Shown piece by piece: positions 1-6,379 of a stretch of DNA of 7,032 nt; the stretch's first letter is position 1, and each line of letters begins with the position of its first letter. Location: contig JADGHK010000116.1 of NCBI GenBank assembly GCA_019686145.1, forward strand, positions 1 through 7,032, given 5' to 3'. The stretch comes from Bryobacteraceae bacterium (GTDB lineage Bacteria > Acidobacteriota > Terriglobia > Bryobacterales > Bryobacteraceae). The notes beneath the pieces are model-generated. The model made no database searches. It worked only from the letters and a program-made list of their open reading frames with translations, and was not told where the DNA came from. A program made the position numbers and the translations under genes.

Positions 1-1
1 G

Positions 2-124
2 CTGCTTCCTTTATACACCGCTCCGTCCACTATACTGATAGGGCACCTTTTATATGGCTTGTGTCTCTCGCGCTACCCCAAGCGTATTGAACGGATGCAC
101 CGCGCCTTCACCGGCGGTGAATGA
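2..124 (+). CDS. C-terminal end of a probable membrane protein (5'-truncated by the window)
   Basis: An open frame enters from the left edge and ends at TGA 122-124, giving 40 residues. It begins with a hydrophobic stretch containing ILIGHLLYGLCLS, which could be most of a transmembrane helix. A basic tail follows (RYPKRIERMHR) and the protein ends in TGGE. A last membrane helix with a positively charged end is typical of small multi-pass membrane proteins, where the charged end normally stays in the cytoplasm. The GHLLYG pattern recalls the last helix of several uncharacterised integral-membrane families, but too little is visible to name one. The other two plus frames are less protein-like. 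The gene lies upstream of bamA on the same strand, and the bamA promoter starts 27 nt after its stop. Confidence 0.5.
   Translation: MLPLYTAPSTILIGHLLYGLCLSRYPKRIERMHRAFTGGE
107..121. repeat. 15-bp perfect inverted repeat at the end of the upstream gene
   Basis: TTCACC-GGC-GGTGAA is a perfect 6-bp inverted repeat with a 3-base centre, ending one base before the TGA of the upstream reading frame. No T-run follows directly; the nearest run of seven T is at 163-169, too far away for a classical intrinsic terminator. It could be a short RNA hairpin or a protein-binding palindrome ahead of the bamA promoter. The sequence shows only the symmetry. Confidence 0.45.
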
Positions 125-151
125 TCTTCAAGGGGCACTCGCGGGTATGTC

Positions 152-178
152 TTGTCACATTCTTTTTTTGGCTAGAAT
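152..178 (+). promoter_or_regulatory. Probable sigma-70-type promoter for bamA-ompH
   Basis: TTGTCA (152-157) matches the -35 consensus at five of six bases, and TAGAAT (173-178) matches the -10 consensus at five of six. The spacer is 15 nt, shorter than the usual 17, and contains a T-run. Transcription would start near 184-187. That leaves about 90 nt of leader before the ATG at 277 and only a few bases before the alternative ATG at 193, so the promoter also favours 277 as the bamA start. Confidence 0.55.
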
Positions 179-259
179 GAGAGTTTCAAAGAATGCTCTG
201 GCAGCCCGTGGATGAAACCAAGAGTCTGCCAACGACGTCTCGTGTTAGGCGCAGAGTAG

Positions 260-265
260 AAAGGA
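260..265 (+). promoter_or_regulatory. Ribosome binding site supporting the bamA start at 277
   Basis: AAAGGA lies 11 nt before ATG 277. The in-frame upstream ATG at 193 has no comparable purine-rich site. Starting at 277 also puts a signal peptide at the very N-terminus. Confidence 0.5.
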
Positions 266-276
266 ATCCGCAATTC

Positions 277-3200
277 ATGAAGTCTTGCAGGCCCGGACGC
301 CTCTGGGCCATCTCGGCCTGTCTGTTTTTCCTGTCTGTCAGCACCCCCGAAACGAAGCTGGAAGCCTCTCAGTCTACATCGAGCAGCGGCGCCAGCGGCG
401 CGCAGCAGGAACAGACTCCTAAGCCCTCAGATCCGCAGCCCGCGAAGCCTCCTGCTCAGCCTAAGCCGAGTCCTTTCGAAGCAGTGCCGGCTCAGGCCGA
501 GGAGCCGAAGCCAGCGGAGCCGCAGAAGCCAGCCCAATCGAAACCTCAGAACCCGTTTGAGTCAGTGCCACAAGCGCCTGAGCAGCCGAAGCCGGAAGCT
601 CCCCAGGCGCCGAAGCCCGGGACGCGGTTTGAAACGCCAAAGCCCGCGGCCGAGCAGCCGGCAGGACAGGTGCAGGACATTATTGAAGCCATCGAGTTCC
701 GGGGCTCGCGGCGCATCCCGCAAGACACCCTGCGCGCAATGATCTTCTCCAAGAAGGGGGACCGCTACGATCCCGCCGCGTTGCAACGGGATTTCATGTC
801 CCTCTGGAACACGGGCCGCTTTGACGACATCACGATCGAGCGCGAGCCTGGAAAATTTGGGTGGATCGTCCGCTTCCTTGTAACGGAACGGCGCGTAGTG
901 CGATCGATTAAATACGAGGGTAACAAGTCTGTTACGATCTCGGAAATTCTTGACCGGTTCAAGGAGCGGCGCGTAGGCCTCTCCGTCGAGTCGCAATTTG
1001 ATCAGAACAAAGTTCAGCGCGCGACAAACGTCCTGAAGGAATTCCTCGCTGAGCGCGGACGCCAGTACGCGACGGTAACGCCGGAGATTCGACAGATTCC
1101 TCCGTCGTCGCTCGAAATTACGTTCAAGGTCGTTGAGGGGCCGAAGGTGAAGGTCGGCAATATCGACATTGTCGGCAACTCGGTTTTCAGTGACCGCGTG
1201 GTGCGGCGAGCAATGAAGAACCTTCGGCCTGTCGGCATCCCCCATTCGATCCTGCTCGAGAATCTGTTTGCGAAGACCTATGACTCTTCAAAGCTTGAAG
1301 AGGATAAGGAGCGCATCCGGATGTTCTACATGGAGCGGGGCTACTTCATGGCGCGCCCAGGCGACCATAAGGTCACGATGAGGGATGTGGGCGGCGGAAA
1401 ATTCAAGATTCCGCTCTTCTATCCGAACAGACCCGGCAAGCGGGCAGACATCGTTGTGCCGGTCGAAGAAGGCCGTCAGTACAAGCTTCGCAAGATCAAT
1501 TTCGTCGGCGTCAAGCTGTTCCGTACACCGGAAAGCCTCATGCGGCCGCTGTTCCAGATGGGAGAAGGAGACGTTTTCTCGACTGCGAAGCTGCGGAAGG
1601 GATTGGACGAACTGCGCAAGCTTTATGGCAACTTCGGTTACATCGACATGGTGCCGGAGCCAAGCTTCGAGCCCATTCCGAACACCGACCGCATCGACCT
1701 GACCCTGAACGTCGACGAAGGCAGCCAGTTCTTCGTGCGCCGGATCGACTTTTCGGGCAATACGACAACCCGTGACAAAGTGATTCGCCGCGAGCTGCTG
1801 ATCGACGAGGGCGACATCTTCAATACGCGGTTGTGGGAGGTCAGCATCCTGCGCCTCAACCAGCTTGGGTACTTCGAAGCGCTGAAGCAGGAGGAGGCGG
1901 CGCAAATCAACCGCGATACGAAGACAAACACCGTCGATATTACTTTGAAGGTGAAGGAGCGGGGTAAGAACTCCGTCAGCCTCAACGGTGGCGTATCCGG
2001 CATTGCCGGCAGCTTTGTCGGCTTCGGTTACTCCACGAATAACTTCCTCGGACTCGGCGAGACTCTGAGCTTGAGCGCGGAACTCGGTGATCGCATCCGG
2101 AATGCCACGTTCGGCTTCACCGAACCGTACTTCATGGACCGTCCCATTCAGCTGGGCTTTACAGTCTACACGCAGCGATTCAACTATGACATGGGACGGG
2201 AGGTGTCCCTGTTTACGGGCCGTAACTACATTCCGTACTTTGAAAGCATCGGACGAGATAACCTTTTGAATTACATCTCGAACGGTTACGGCTTCACGAC
2301 GTTCATTTCTTATCCGCTGCGGCGGAGCTTTGCCCGGGTCGGCCTTACGTACGGGTACGACAGGCAGAACATCGAGGCGATTACTACGGCGTCGAAGGCT
2401 TTCTTCCAGTACTCCAATTTCCAGGGGCTGGACGGCGCCAATCAGCTATCCGGCATTCGAACCAGCCGCATCATTCCGTCTTATAGCTATAACTCGGTGG
2501 ATCACCCGATCACGCCGACCCGCGGCCGCAGCTTGTATCTGTCGATCGCCTATGCTGGCGGACCTCTGGGCGGAAACGTCAATCTGATCGAACCGACGAT
2601 CTCCGCGACTTATTTCCGAAGCGGGTTCCGGAAAGGACACGTCATCGGTATGCGCGGAATACTCCGGTTTGTTACCGGGTACGGCGGGCGCGTCGTTCCT
2701 CCCTTCAACCGCATATTCATGGGCGGCGAACAGGATGTCCGCGGCTTCGAAATTTGGGGCATCAGTCCCATCGCGTACATTCCGAGCGCCGCATCCGTGA
2801 ACGTGCTGAACGACGACTTCTCAGCGCGGAAGCAGACCGTCGTTATCGATGGCGTACCGACAGAGGTGGGAGTAACGCAGACAATCCCGATTTACCAGTT
2901 GATTTACCCTGGCGGCGACACGCAGGTGATTGCGAACTTTGAATACCGAATTCCGATCGTCGGTCCAGTAACCTTGGCTTACTTCTTCGACGCTGGTCTC
3001 AGCCGGATTACCTGGAGGAATCAGTTGAGGCTGAATCAGAGCCGTGTCGACGAGCTCAATGCCGCGTTCCCTCAGGCAGGCTTCACGCCGGAAGCCGTCA
3101 TCGCTCCTGGCACGCAGAAGATCCGGACATCCACAGGTCTGGAGCTTCAAATCATGATGCCGGTTGTGAATGCGCCCTTCCGATTGTATTGGGCGTACAA

Positions 3201-3363
3201 TCCGACCACCGTACAGGAGATTCTGAATCCGCCCATTGTCGCGGATCGTTCGCAGTTTCCCAATCAGGCGACGTTCATCAACTCGATTCTTCAGTTCGGG
3301 CAGCCACGCCCGTTCCGGGAACGCCGCCGAATGTTCAGGTTCACTATTAGCCGTACTTTCTAA
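277..3363 (+). CDS. bamA: Outer membrane protein assembly factor BamA (Omp85 family)
   Basis: BamA is the core of the BAM complex and folds beta-barrel proteins into the outer membrane. The 1028-residue product (E. coli BamA: 810) begins with a signal peptide (about 1-30; Lys/Arg, then a hydrophobic core). A Pro/Lys/Glu/Gln-rich segment follows (about 45-131). Five POTRA domains start near 132, 207, 291, 402 and 485, each with the usual beta-alpha-alpha-beta layout and a G-N or F-x-G turn. The barrel runs from about 563 to 1028. The family's loop-6 motif is VRGF at 821-824, and the protein ends in an aromatic beta-signal (RFTISRTF). POTRA3 is unusually long (about 111 residues). I chose ATG 277 because it has a ribosome site and exposes the signal peptide; ATG 193 in the same frame would add 28 charged residues and nearly abut the promoter. 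The gene is followed 66 nt later by ompH, as in many diderm genomes. Confidence 0.96.
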   Translation: MKSCRPGRLWAISACLFFLSVSTPETKLEASQSTSSSGASGAQQEQTPKPSDPQPAKPPAQPKPSPFEAVPAQAEEPKPAEPQKPAQSKPQNPFESVPQAPEQPKPEAPQAPKPGTRFETPKPAAEQPAGQVQDIIEAIEFRGSRRIPQDTLRAMIFSKKGDRYDPAALQRDFMSLWNTGRFDDITIEREPGKFGWIVRFLVTERRVVRSIKYEGNKSVTISEILDRFKERRVGLSVESQFDQNKVQRATNVLKEFLAERGRQYATVTPEIRQIPPSSLEITFKVVEGPKVKVGNIDIVGNSVFSDRVVRRAMKNLRPVGIPHSILLENLFAKTYDSSKLEEDKERIRMFYMERGYFMARPGDHKVTMRDVGGGKFKIPLFYPNRPGKRADIVVPVEEGRQYKLRKINFVGVKLFRTPESLMRPLFQMGEGDVFSTAKLRKGLDELRKLYGNFGYIDMVPEPSFEPIPNTDRIDLTLNVDEGSQFFVRRIDFSGNTTTRDKVIRRELLIDEGDIFNTRLWEVSILRLNQLGYFEALKQEEAAQINRDTKTNTVDITLKVKERGKNSVSLNGGVSGIAGSFVGFGYSTNNFLGLGETLSLSAELGDRIRNATFGFTEPYFMDRPIQLGFTVYTQRFNYDMGREVSLFTGRNYIPYFESIGRDNLLNYISNGYGFTTFISYPLRRSFARVGLTYGYDRQNIEAITTASKAFFQYSNFQGLDGANQLSGIRTSRIIPSYSYNSVDHPITPTRGRSLYLSIAYAGGPLGGNVNLIEPTISATYFRSGFRKGHVIGMRGILRFVTGYGGRVVPPFNRIFMGGEQDVRGFEIWGISPIAYIPSAASVNVLNDDFSARKQTVVIDGVPTEVGVTQTIPIYQLIYPGGDTQVIANFEYRIPIVGPVTLAYFFDAGLSRITWRNQLRLNQSRVDELNAAFPQAGFTPEAVIAPGTQKIRTSTGLELQIMMPVVNAPFRLYWAYNPTTVQEILNPPIVADRSQFPNQATFINSILQFGQPRPFRERRRMFRFTISRTF

Positions 3364-3373
3364 GGGACGGCAG

Positions 3374-3403
3374 GTAACTGGGGACCTTGGGGGTCCGTGT
3401 TAC
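3374..3403 (+). other. Two-part hairpin between bamA and ompH
   Basis: GTAAC (3374-3378) pairs with GTTAC (3399-3403), and inside it GGACC (3382-3386) pairs with GGTCC (3392-3396) around the loop TTGGG. A small internal loop separates the two 5-bp stems. No T-run follows, so full termination is unlikely. The hairpin could be an mRNA processing or stability element that sets the bamA to ompH ratio. Confidence 0.4.
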
Positions 3404-3418
3404 GATAGAGAGAAATTT

Positions 3419-3423
3419 AGGAG
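3419..3423 (+). promoter_or_regulatory. Ribosome binding site deciding the GTG start of ompH
   Basis: AGGAG ends 6 nt before GTG 3430. This spacing and the signal peptide that follows support the non-ATG start. Confidence 0.75.
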
Positions 3424-3429
3424 CTATTC

Positions 3430-4056
3430 GTGAAGATTCAGGCATTCGCAGTAATGGTGCTTGCGCTAGGCACAGCCGTATCGGGGAACGCGCAGGCGCC
3501 AGCCAGCAAGGTGGGCATTATTAACATCCAGGCTGCCATTATCAGCACCAAGGACGGAAAGAAGGCGGCGGCAGACCTGGAAGCGAAGTTCGGCCCTAAG
3601 CGGAAGGAAATGGAGGCGAAGCAGGCTGAGATCAACAGCCTGCGCGACCAGCTCCAGAAGGGCCAGAACACACTGAGCGAGGAAGCCAAGCAGAAGCTCG
3701 TTCGGGAGATCGACTCGAAAACCAAGGCGTTTAATCGTGCCGCGGAGGATGCGCAGGCGGAACTCGAACAGGAGCAGCAGAAGATCTTCAATCAGCTTGG
3801 CCAGCGCATGCTCGCAGTGCTCGACAAGTACGCCAAGGACAATTCGTACGCGTTGATCCTGGACGTGAGCCAGCAGCCGAATCCGGTAATGTTTGCGGCG
3901 AACGGGATCGATGTGACGCAGGAGGTGATCAAGCTGTACGACGCCAACTCCAGCGGTCCGGCCAGCTCGAACACCCCGGCATCCACTCCCTCAACGGCTC
4001 CCGCTGCCCCGCCGAAGCCCGCTGGCGCCCAGCCGAAGCCGGCTGGCGCGAAGTAG
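3430..4056 (+). CDS. skp: OmpH/Skp family periplasmic chaperone
   Basis: Skp-family proteins are periplasmic trimers that hold unfolded outer-membrane proteins in a cavity made of coiled-coil arms. The 208-residue product has a signal peptide ending near GNAQA (about residue 23). A short strand (KVGIINIQAAI) and a long charged heptad-like helical region (about 45-130, rich in K, E, Q and A) come next. The C-terminal strand segment is YALILDVSQQ, then the family-typical D-V-T-x-E-V-I-K (161-168). Residues 173-208 are an added Ser/Pro/Ala tail ending in two PKPAGA units; E. coli Skp (161 residues) has no such tail. Translation starts at GTG behind a good AGGAG. The gene is 66 nt downstream of bamA on the same strand and probably co-transcribed. 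The lpxD gene that often follows skp is absent; a convergent gene comes next. Confidence 0.9.
   Translation: MKIQAFAVMVLALGTAVSGNAQAPASKVGIINIQAAIISTKDGKKAAADLEAKFGPKRKEMEAKQAEINSLRDQLQKGQNTLSEEAKQKLVREIDSKTKAFNRAAEDAQAELEQEQQKIFNQLGQRMLAVLDKYAKDNSYALILDVSQQPNPVMFAANGIDVTQEVIKLYDANSSGPASSNTPASTPSTAPAAPPKPAGAQPKPAGAK
4012..4049 (+). repeat. 21-bp tandem repeat in the 3' end of ompH
   Basis: Two 17-base copies at 4012-4028 and 4033-4049 differ at one base and repeat with a 21-base period. They encode consecutive PKPAGA units of the chaperone tail. This looks like local expansion of low-complexity sequence. Confidence 0.6.
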
Positions 4057-4071
4057 CTCCTCTCGGCTGCG

Positions 4072-4104
4072 CCTCGTGCTGGCCCTTGGGGGATCAGCAC
4101 GAGG
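4072..4104. terminator. Hairpin between convergent ompH and the exported-protein gene
   Basis: CCTCGTGCTG (4072-4081) and CAGCACGAGG (4095-4104) form a perfect 10-bp stem. The 13-nt loop can pair further through CCC and GGG. It lies between the stop of ompH (4056) and the stop of the minus-strand gene (4118), the normal place for a shared bidirectional terminator. Neither side has a proper T-run, so it may work with Rho or mainly protect the 3' ends. Confidence 0.6.
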
Positions 4105-4117
4105 GTTGTGAGGCGAA

Positions 4118-5098
4118 CTAGCCTCCGACCTGCTTCCTGGGACGCTTTTTGTTCGTCTCAATCAGCTTCTGCAAATCTTCGCTCGAAACGCTGCCCGAAA
4201 CTTGCACTACGGGCCCCTCCGTCTTGAGCTGGAGGTTCTGCAGCAGGGCTGTGACGAAGGCGGCTTGAGGCGTGCCGTTCTGTGGCCGCACCATCCCGGA
4301 CAGGAAGCGCAGGACATCGGCGAGCGCGGTCGCGTCCTTGTCCGAGCGCGTGACTGCTTCGCCTGCAAACTCGACCATCTGCCCGAATCTGACTCCGCCC
4401 GAGATCTGGTCAATTGCCTGGGAGAAATCCGCGCGGACAGGGCTGCCTCCCTGGGGAGCGAACTTATTAAGCTGATCCGCGGGAACCGTGGAGGCCATCC
4501 AGGCATGGTATCTCGCGCTCAGCTCCTGCGCTTTGGCTGCGATGGGAGCCTGGACGCCGTTTCTTTGGCCGCGCCGGTCGATCGCTTGCTTTACGCTCTC
4601 CGAGTCGCCCACCGCCGCGAGAGAGCCATCAAGAAACGCCACCCAGCCGCGGTTCGAGGCGCCGCCAGAGCTGGCGGCTTCGCCGGCAGGGAGCTCAATG
4701 ATATCCACCCTTTTGTACGAGGAGACCTGCAAACGCTGCGCGCGGGCCGCTTCCAAGATCCTTCGAACGTCGTAAACGCCCCTTGCCAGTACAAGCCCGG
4801 TATGTGACGCCGCGTTATTTGAAATCACGACGACTTCCCGGACATCCCGGCGCGGATCGAACCCTGTGGCGGCAATGAACTTCTGGAGCTTCGGATCCTC
4901 GTTCTGCATTCGTCCGAGCAGGTAATGTCCGAGGGGAGAAGCTTTGACTTCATCAACGTTAATTCCAAGTATGGACTGCGCCTCTGGCGACCCCAATTCG
5001 AGCAAAGCCGGATCGACCGCGGACGCAAAATTCGATGTCAGGAAAAAGAATGTGCTAAGAATCAGGGCGTTTCTTGTAAGCGAAGGTCTTTTAGCCAC
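4118..5098 (-). CDS. Exported protein of unknown function
   Basis: I do not recognise the family with certainty. The 326-residue product has a clear signal peptide (basic MAKRPSLTR, a hydrophobic core, and a cleavage site after ASA at residue 27), so it is probably periplasmic or surface-exposed. No lipobox cysteine or second membrane segment is visible. The mature part reads as an alpha/beta domain: TGFDPRRDVREVVVI, then a strand (TGLVLARG), a helix and a further strand pair, then WVAFLDGSLAAVGD before a helix. This pattern resembles exported DUF3352-like proteins, but that comparison is from memory and weak. The second half is mostly helical and ends in a basic KKRPRKQVGG. Translation starts at GTG with a perfect AGGAGG 6 nt upstream. 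The gene follows ribBA by 45 nt on the same strand and is probably co-transcribed, though no functional link is evident. Confidence 0.85.
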   Translation of the reverse strand: MAKRPSLTRNALILSTFFFLTSNFASAVDPALLELGSPEAQSILGINVDEVKASPLGHYLLGRMQNEDPKLQKFIAATGFDPRRDVREVVVISNNAASHTGLVLARGVYDVRRILEAARAQRLQVSSYKRVDIIELPAGEAASSGGASNRGWVAFLDGSLAAVGDSESVKQAIDRRGQRNGVQAPIAAKAQELSARYHAWMASTVPADQLNKFAPQGGSPVRADFSQAIDQISGGVRFGQMVEFAGEAVTRSDKDATALADVLRFLSGMVRPQNGTPQAAFVTALLQNLQLKTEGPVVQVSGSVSSEDLQKLIETNKKRPRKQVGG

Positions 5099-5104
5099 GC
5101 TTGT

Positions 5105-5110
5105 CCTCCT
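5105..5110 (-). promoter_or_regulatory. Strong ribosome binding site fixing the GTG start at 5098
   Basis: The minus strand reads AGGAGG here, 6 nt before GTG 5098. The match is perfect and the spacing ideal, which supports the non-ATG start and efficient translation. Confidence 0.8.
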
Positions 5111-5143
5111 TGCTTCTCTAGACGGAGCAAACTCGGGGAAATT

Positions 5144-6277
5144 TCAGCGGCCGACCGGCACTTGGTCGACCACTTCGATTCCAAATCCCTCCAGGCCGAC
5201 GAGTTTTCTCGGATGGTTGGTCAGCAGCCGGATCCGGTGCAGCCCCAGGTCAAGGAGGATCTGAGCTCCCAGGCCGACCTCATGCTGAAGCAGCTTCTGG
5301 CCGTCCGGCGTGGTGTAGTGCATGAAATCGCGCGCATGCGGCACAAGACGCGAATGGCCGCTGGCGTCGCGCTGGACGCGGAGACCGGGGCCCGTCTGGT
5401 GCAGATACACGAGTACGCCGGCTCCTGCCTCCACAATCCGCTTCAAGGACGCACGGATCAGATTGTTGCACTCGCAATCCGTGGATCCGAATACGTCGCC
5501 GTATACGCAATGGGAATGCATCCGGACAAGGACAGGATCGTGAAGGCTGATATCCCCGTGAACCAGAACGAGGTGAGTTTCGGGATCAATCGTGCTCCCG
5601 TACGAGATGGTGCGGAAGCTGCCGATGTCATTTTGTATGCATCCCTCAGCAATCCGTTGGACAAAACGTTCATGGCGGAGGCGATAGCGAATCAGATCCG
5701 CAACCGAAATCATTTTCAGGTTGTGCCGCTTGCAGAACTCGATCAGCTCCGGCACTCTCGCCATCGTGCCGTCCTCGTTCATGATTTCGCAAATGACGCC
5801 GCCAGGCCGGAGTCCTGCCATTCTCGCAAGATCGACGGCGGCTTCCGTCTGACCTGCGCGAACCAGGACGCCTCCTTCGCGGGCCCGCAGCGGAAATACA
5901 TGCCCGGGCCGCGCCAGGTCCTCGGGCTTCGTCTTTGGATCCATTGCAACACGAATCGTCAGGGAGCGGTCCGCGGCTGAAATCCCGGTGGAGACGCCCA
6001 CCCGGGCGTCGATTGATTCACAGAAAGCGGTTCCAAAGTTTGAGGTGTTTGACGGCGACATCAGAGGCAGTTGCAAGGCATCGCAGACCTCCGGGCCAAG
6101 TGCAAGGCAGATCAGCCCGCGCCCGTGCGTCGCCATGAAATTGATCATCTGCGGCGTAATCAATTCGGCCGCAGCGGTGAGATCGCCCTCGTTTTCGCGA
6201 TCTTCGTCATCGACGACAACGAGCATACGACCGGCGCGAAATTCCTCGAGAGCCTCTGGGATTGTGGCAAACGGCAT
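5144..6277 (-). CDS. ribBA: RibBA-like protein: DHBP synthase domain fused to a divergent GTP cyclohydrolase II domain
   Basis: RibBA proteins join DHBP synthase (ribulose 5-phosphate to 3,4-dihydroxy-2-butanone 4-phosphate and formate) to GTP cyclohydrolase II; these are the two entry reactions of riboflavin synthesis. Length (377) is near normal. Residues 1-203 are RibB-like: DDEDRENEGDL (23-33), GHVFPLRA (125-132), CEIMNEDGTMAR (163-174). The usual GHTEA reads GQTEA, with Gln143 at the position of E. coli His153, a metal ligand. In the C-terminal domain the zinc cysteines remain (C257, C268, C270), as do TNHPRK and the GAQIL helix. However, EGRGIGL is replaced by TGPGLRV, and no counterpart is visible for the catalytic Tyr (E. 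coli Y105) or Arg (R128; His332 here). DHBP synthase activity is plausible; cyclohydrolase activity is doubtful. An in-frame TAA directly precedes ATG 6277 and fixes the start, but no good ribosome site is visible. I see no FMN riboswitch upstream. Confidence 0.9.
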   Translation of the reverse strand: MPFATIPEALEEFRAGRMLVVVDDEDRENEGDLTAAAELITPQMINFMATHGRGLICLALGPEVCDALQLPLMSPSNTSNFGTAFCESIDARVGVSTGISAADRSLTIRVAMDPKTKPEDLARPGHVFPLRAREGGVLVRAGQTEAAVDLARMAGLRPGGVICEIMNEDGTMARVPELIEFCKRHNLKMISVADLIRYRLRHERFVQRIAEGCIQNDIGSFRTISYGSTIDPETHLVLVHGDISLHDPVLVRMHSHCVYGDVFGSTDCECNNLIRASLKRIVEAGAGVLVYLHQTGPGLRVQRDASGHSRLVPHARDFMHYTTPDGQKLLQHEVGLGAQILLDLGLHRIRLLTNHPRKLVGLEGFGIEVVDQVPVGR

Positions 6278-6379
6278 TTAGACAACCAATCATTTCCATA
6301 GTACCGCGGGCCAGAAAAAGCAGCGGCGATGTGCGCGCGGAGCTTGTTTTGCCGGGCGATGCGGAGCGCGCGGTTCAGC

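Noticed and set aside
110..118. ACCGGCGGT, identical to a conserved block of the FMN riboswitch
   Set aside because: The other conserved blocks of that riboswitch are absent, the bases lie at the end of a probable coding frame, and the next gene is bamA rather than a riboflavin gene.
161..169. A T-run as an intrinsic terminator of the upstream gene
   Set aside because: No stem lies directly before it; it falls inside the spacer of the likely bamA promoter.
193..276. An earlier in-frame ATG (193) as the start of bamA
   Set aside because: It would begin only a few bases after the predicted transcription start, lacks a ribosome site, and would put 28 charged residues before a normal signal peptide.
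562..1905. Long open minus-strand frames (562-1245 and 1288-1905) opposite bamA
   Set aside because: They lie fully antisense to the well-supported POTRA region, and their translations look like reverse-frame products of GC-rich codons with no recognisable domain or signal.
4202..4807. A 201-codon plus-strand frame opposite the exported-protein gene
   Set aside because: The minus-strand gene has a perfect ribosome site and a signal peptide; the plus frame has neither.
4925..5980. A 351-codon plus-strand frame opposite ribBA
   Set aside because: It is antisense to the clear RibB and GCHII-like domains, also overlaps the start of the exported-protein gene, and has no domain pattern of its own.
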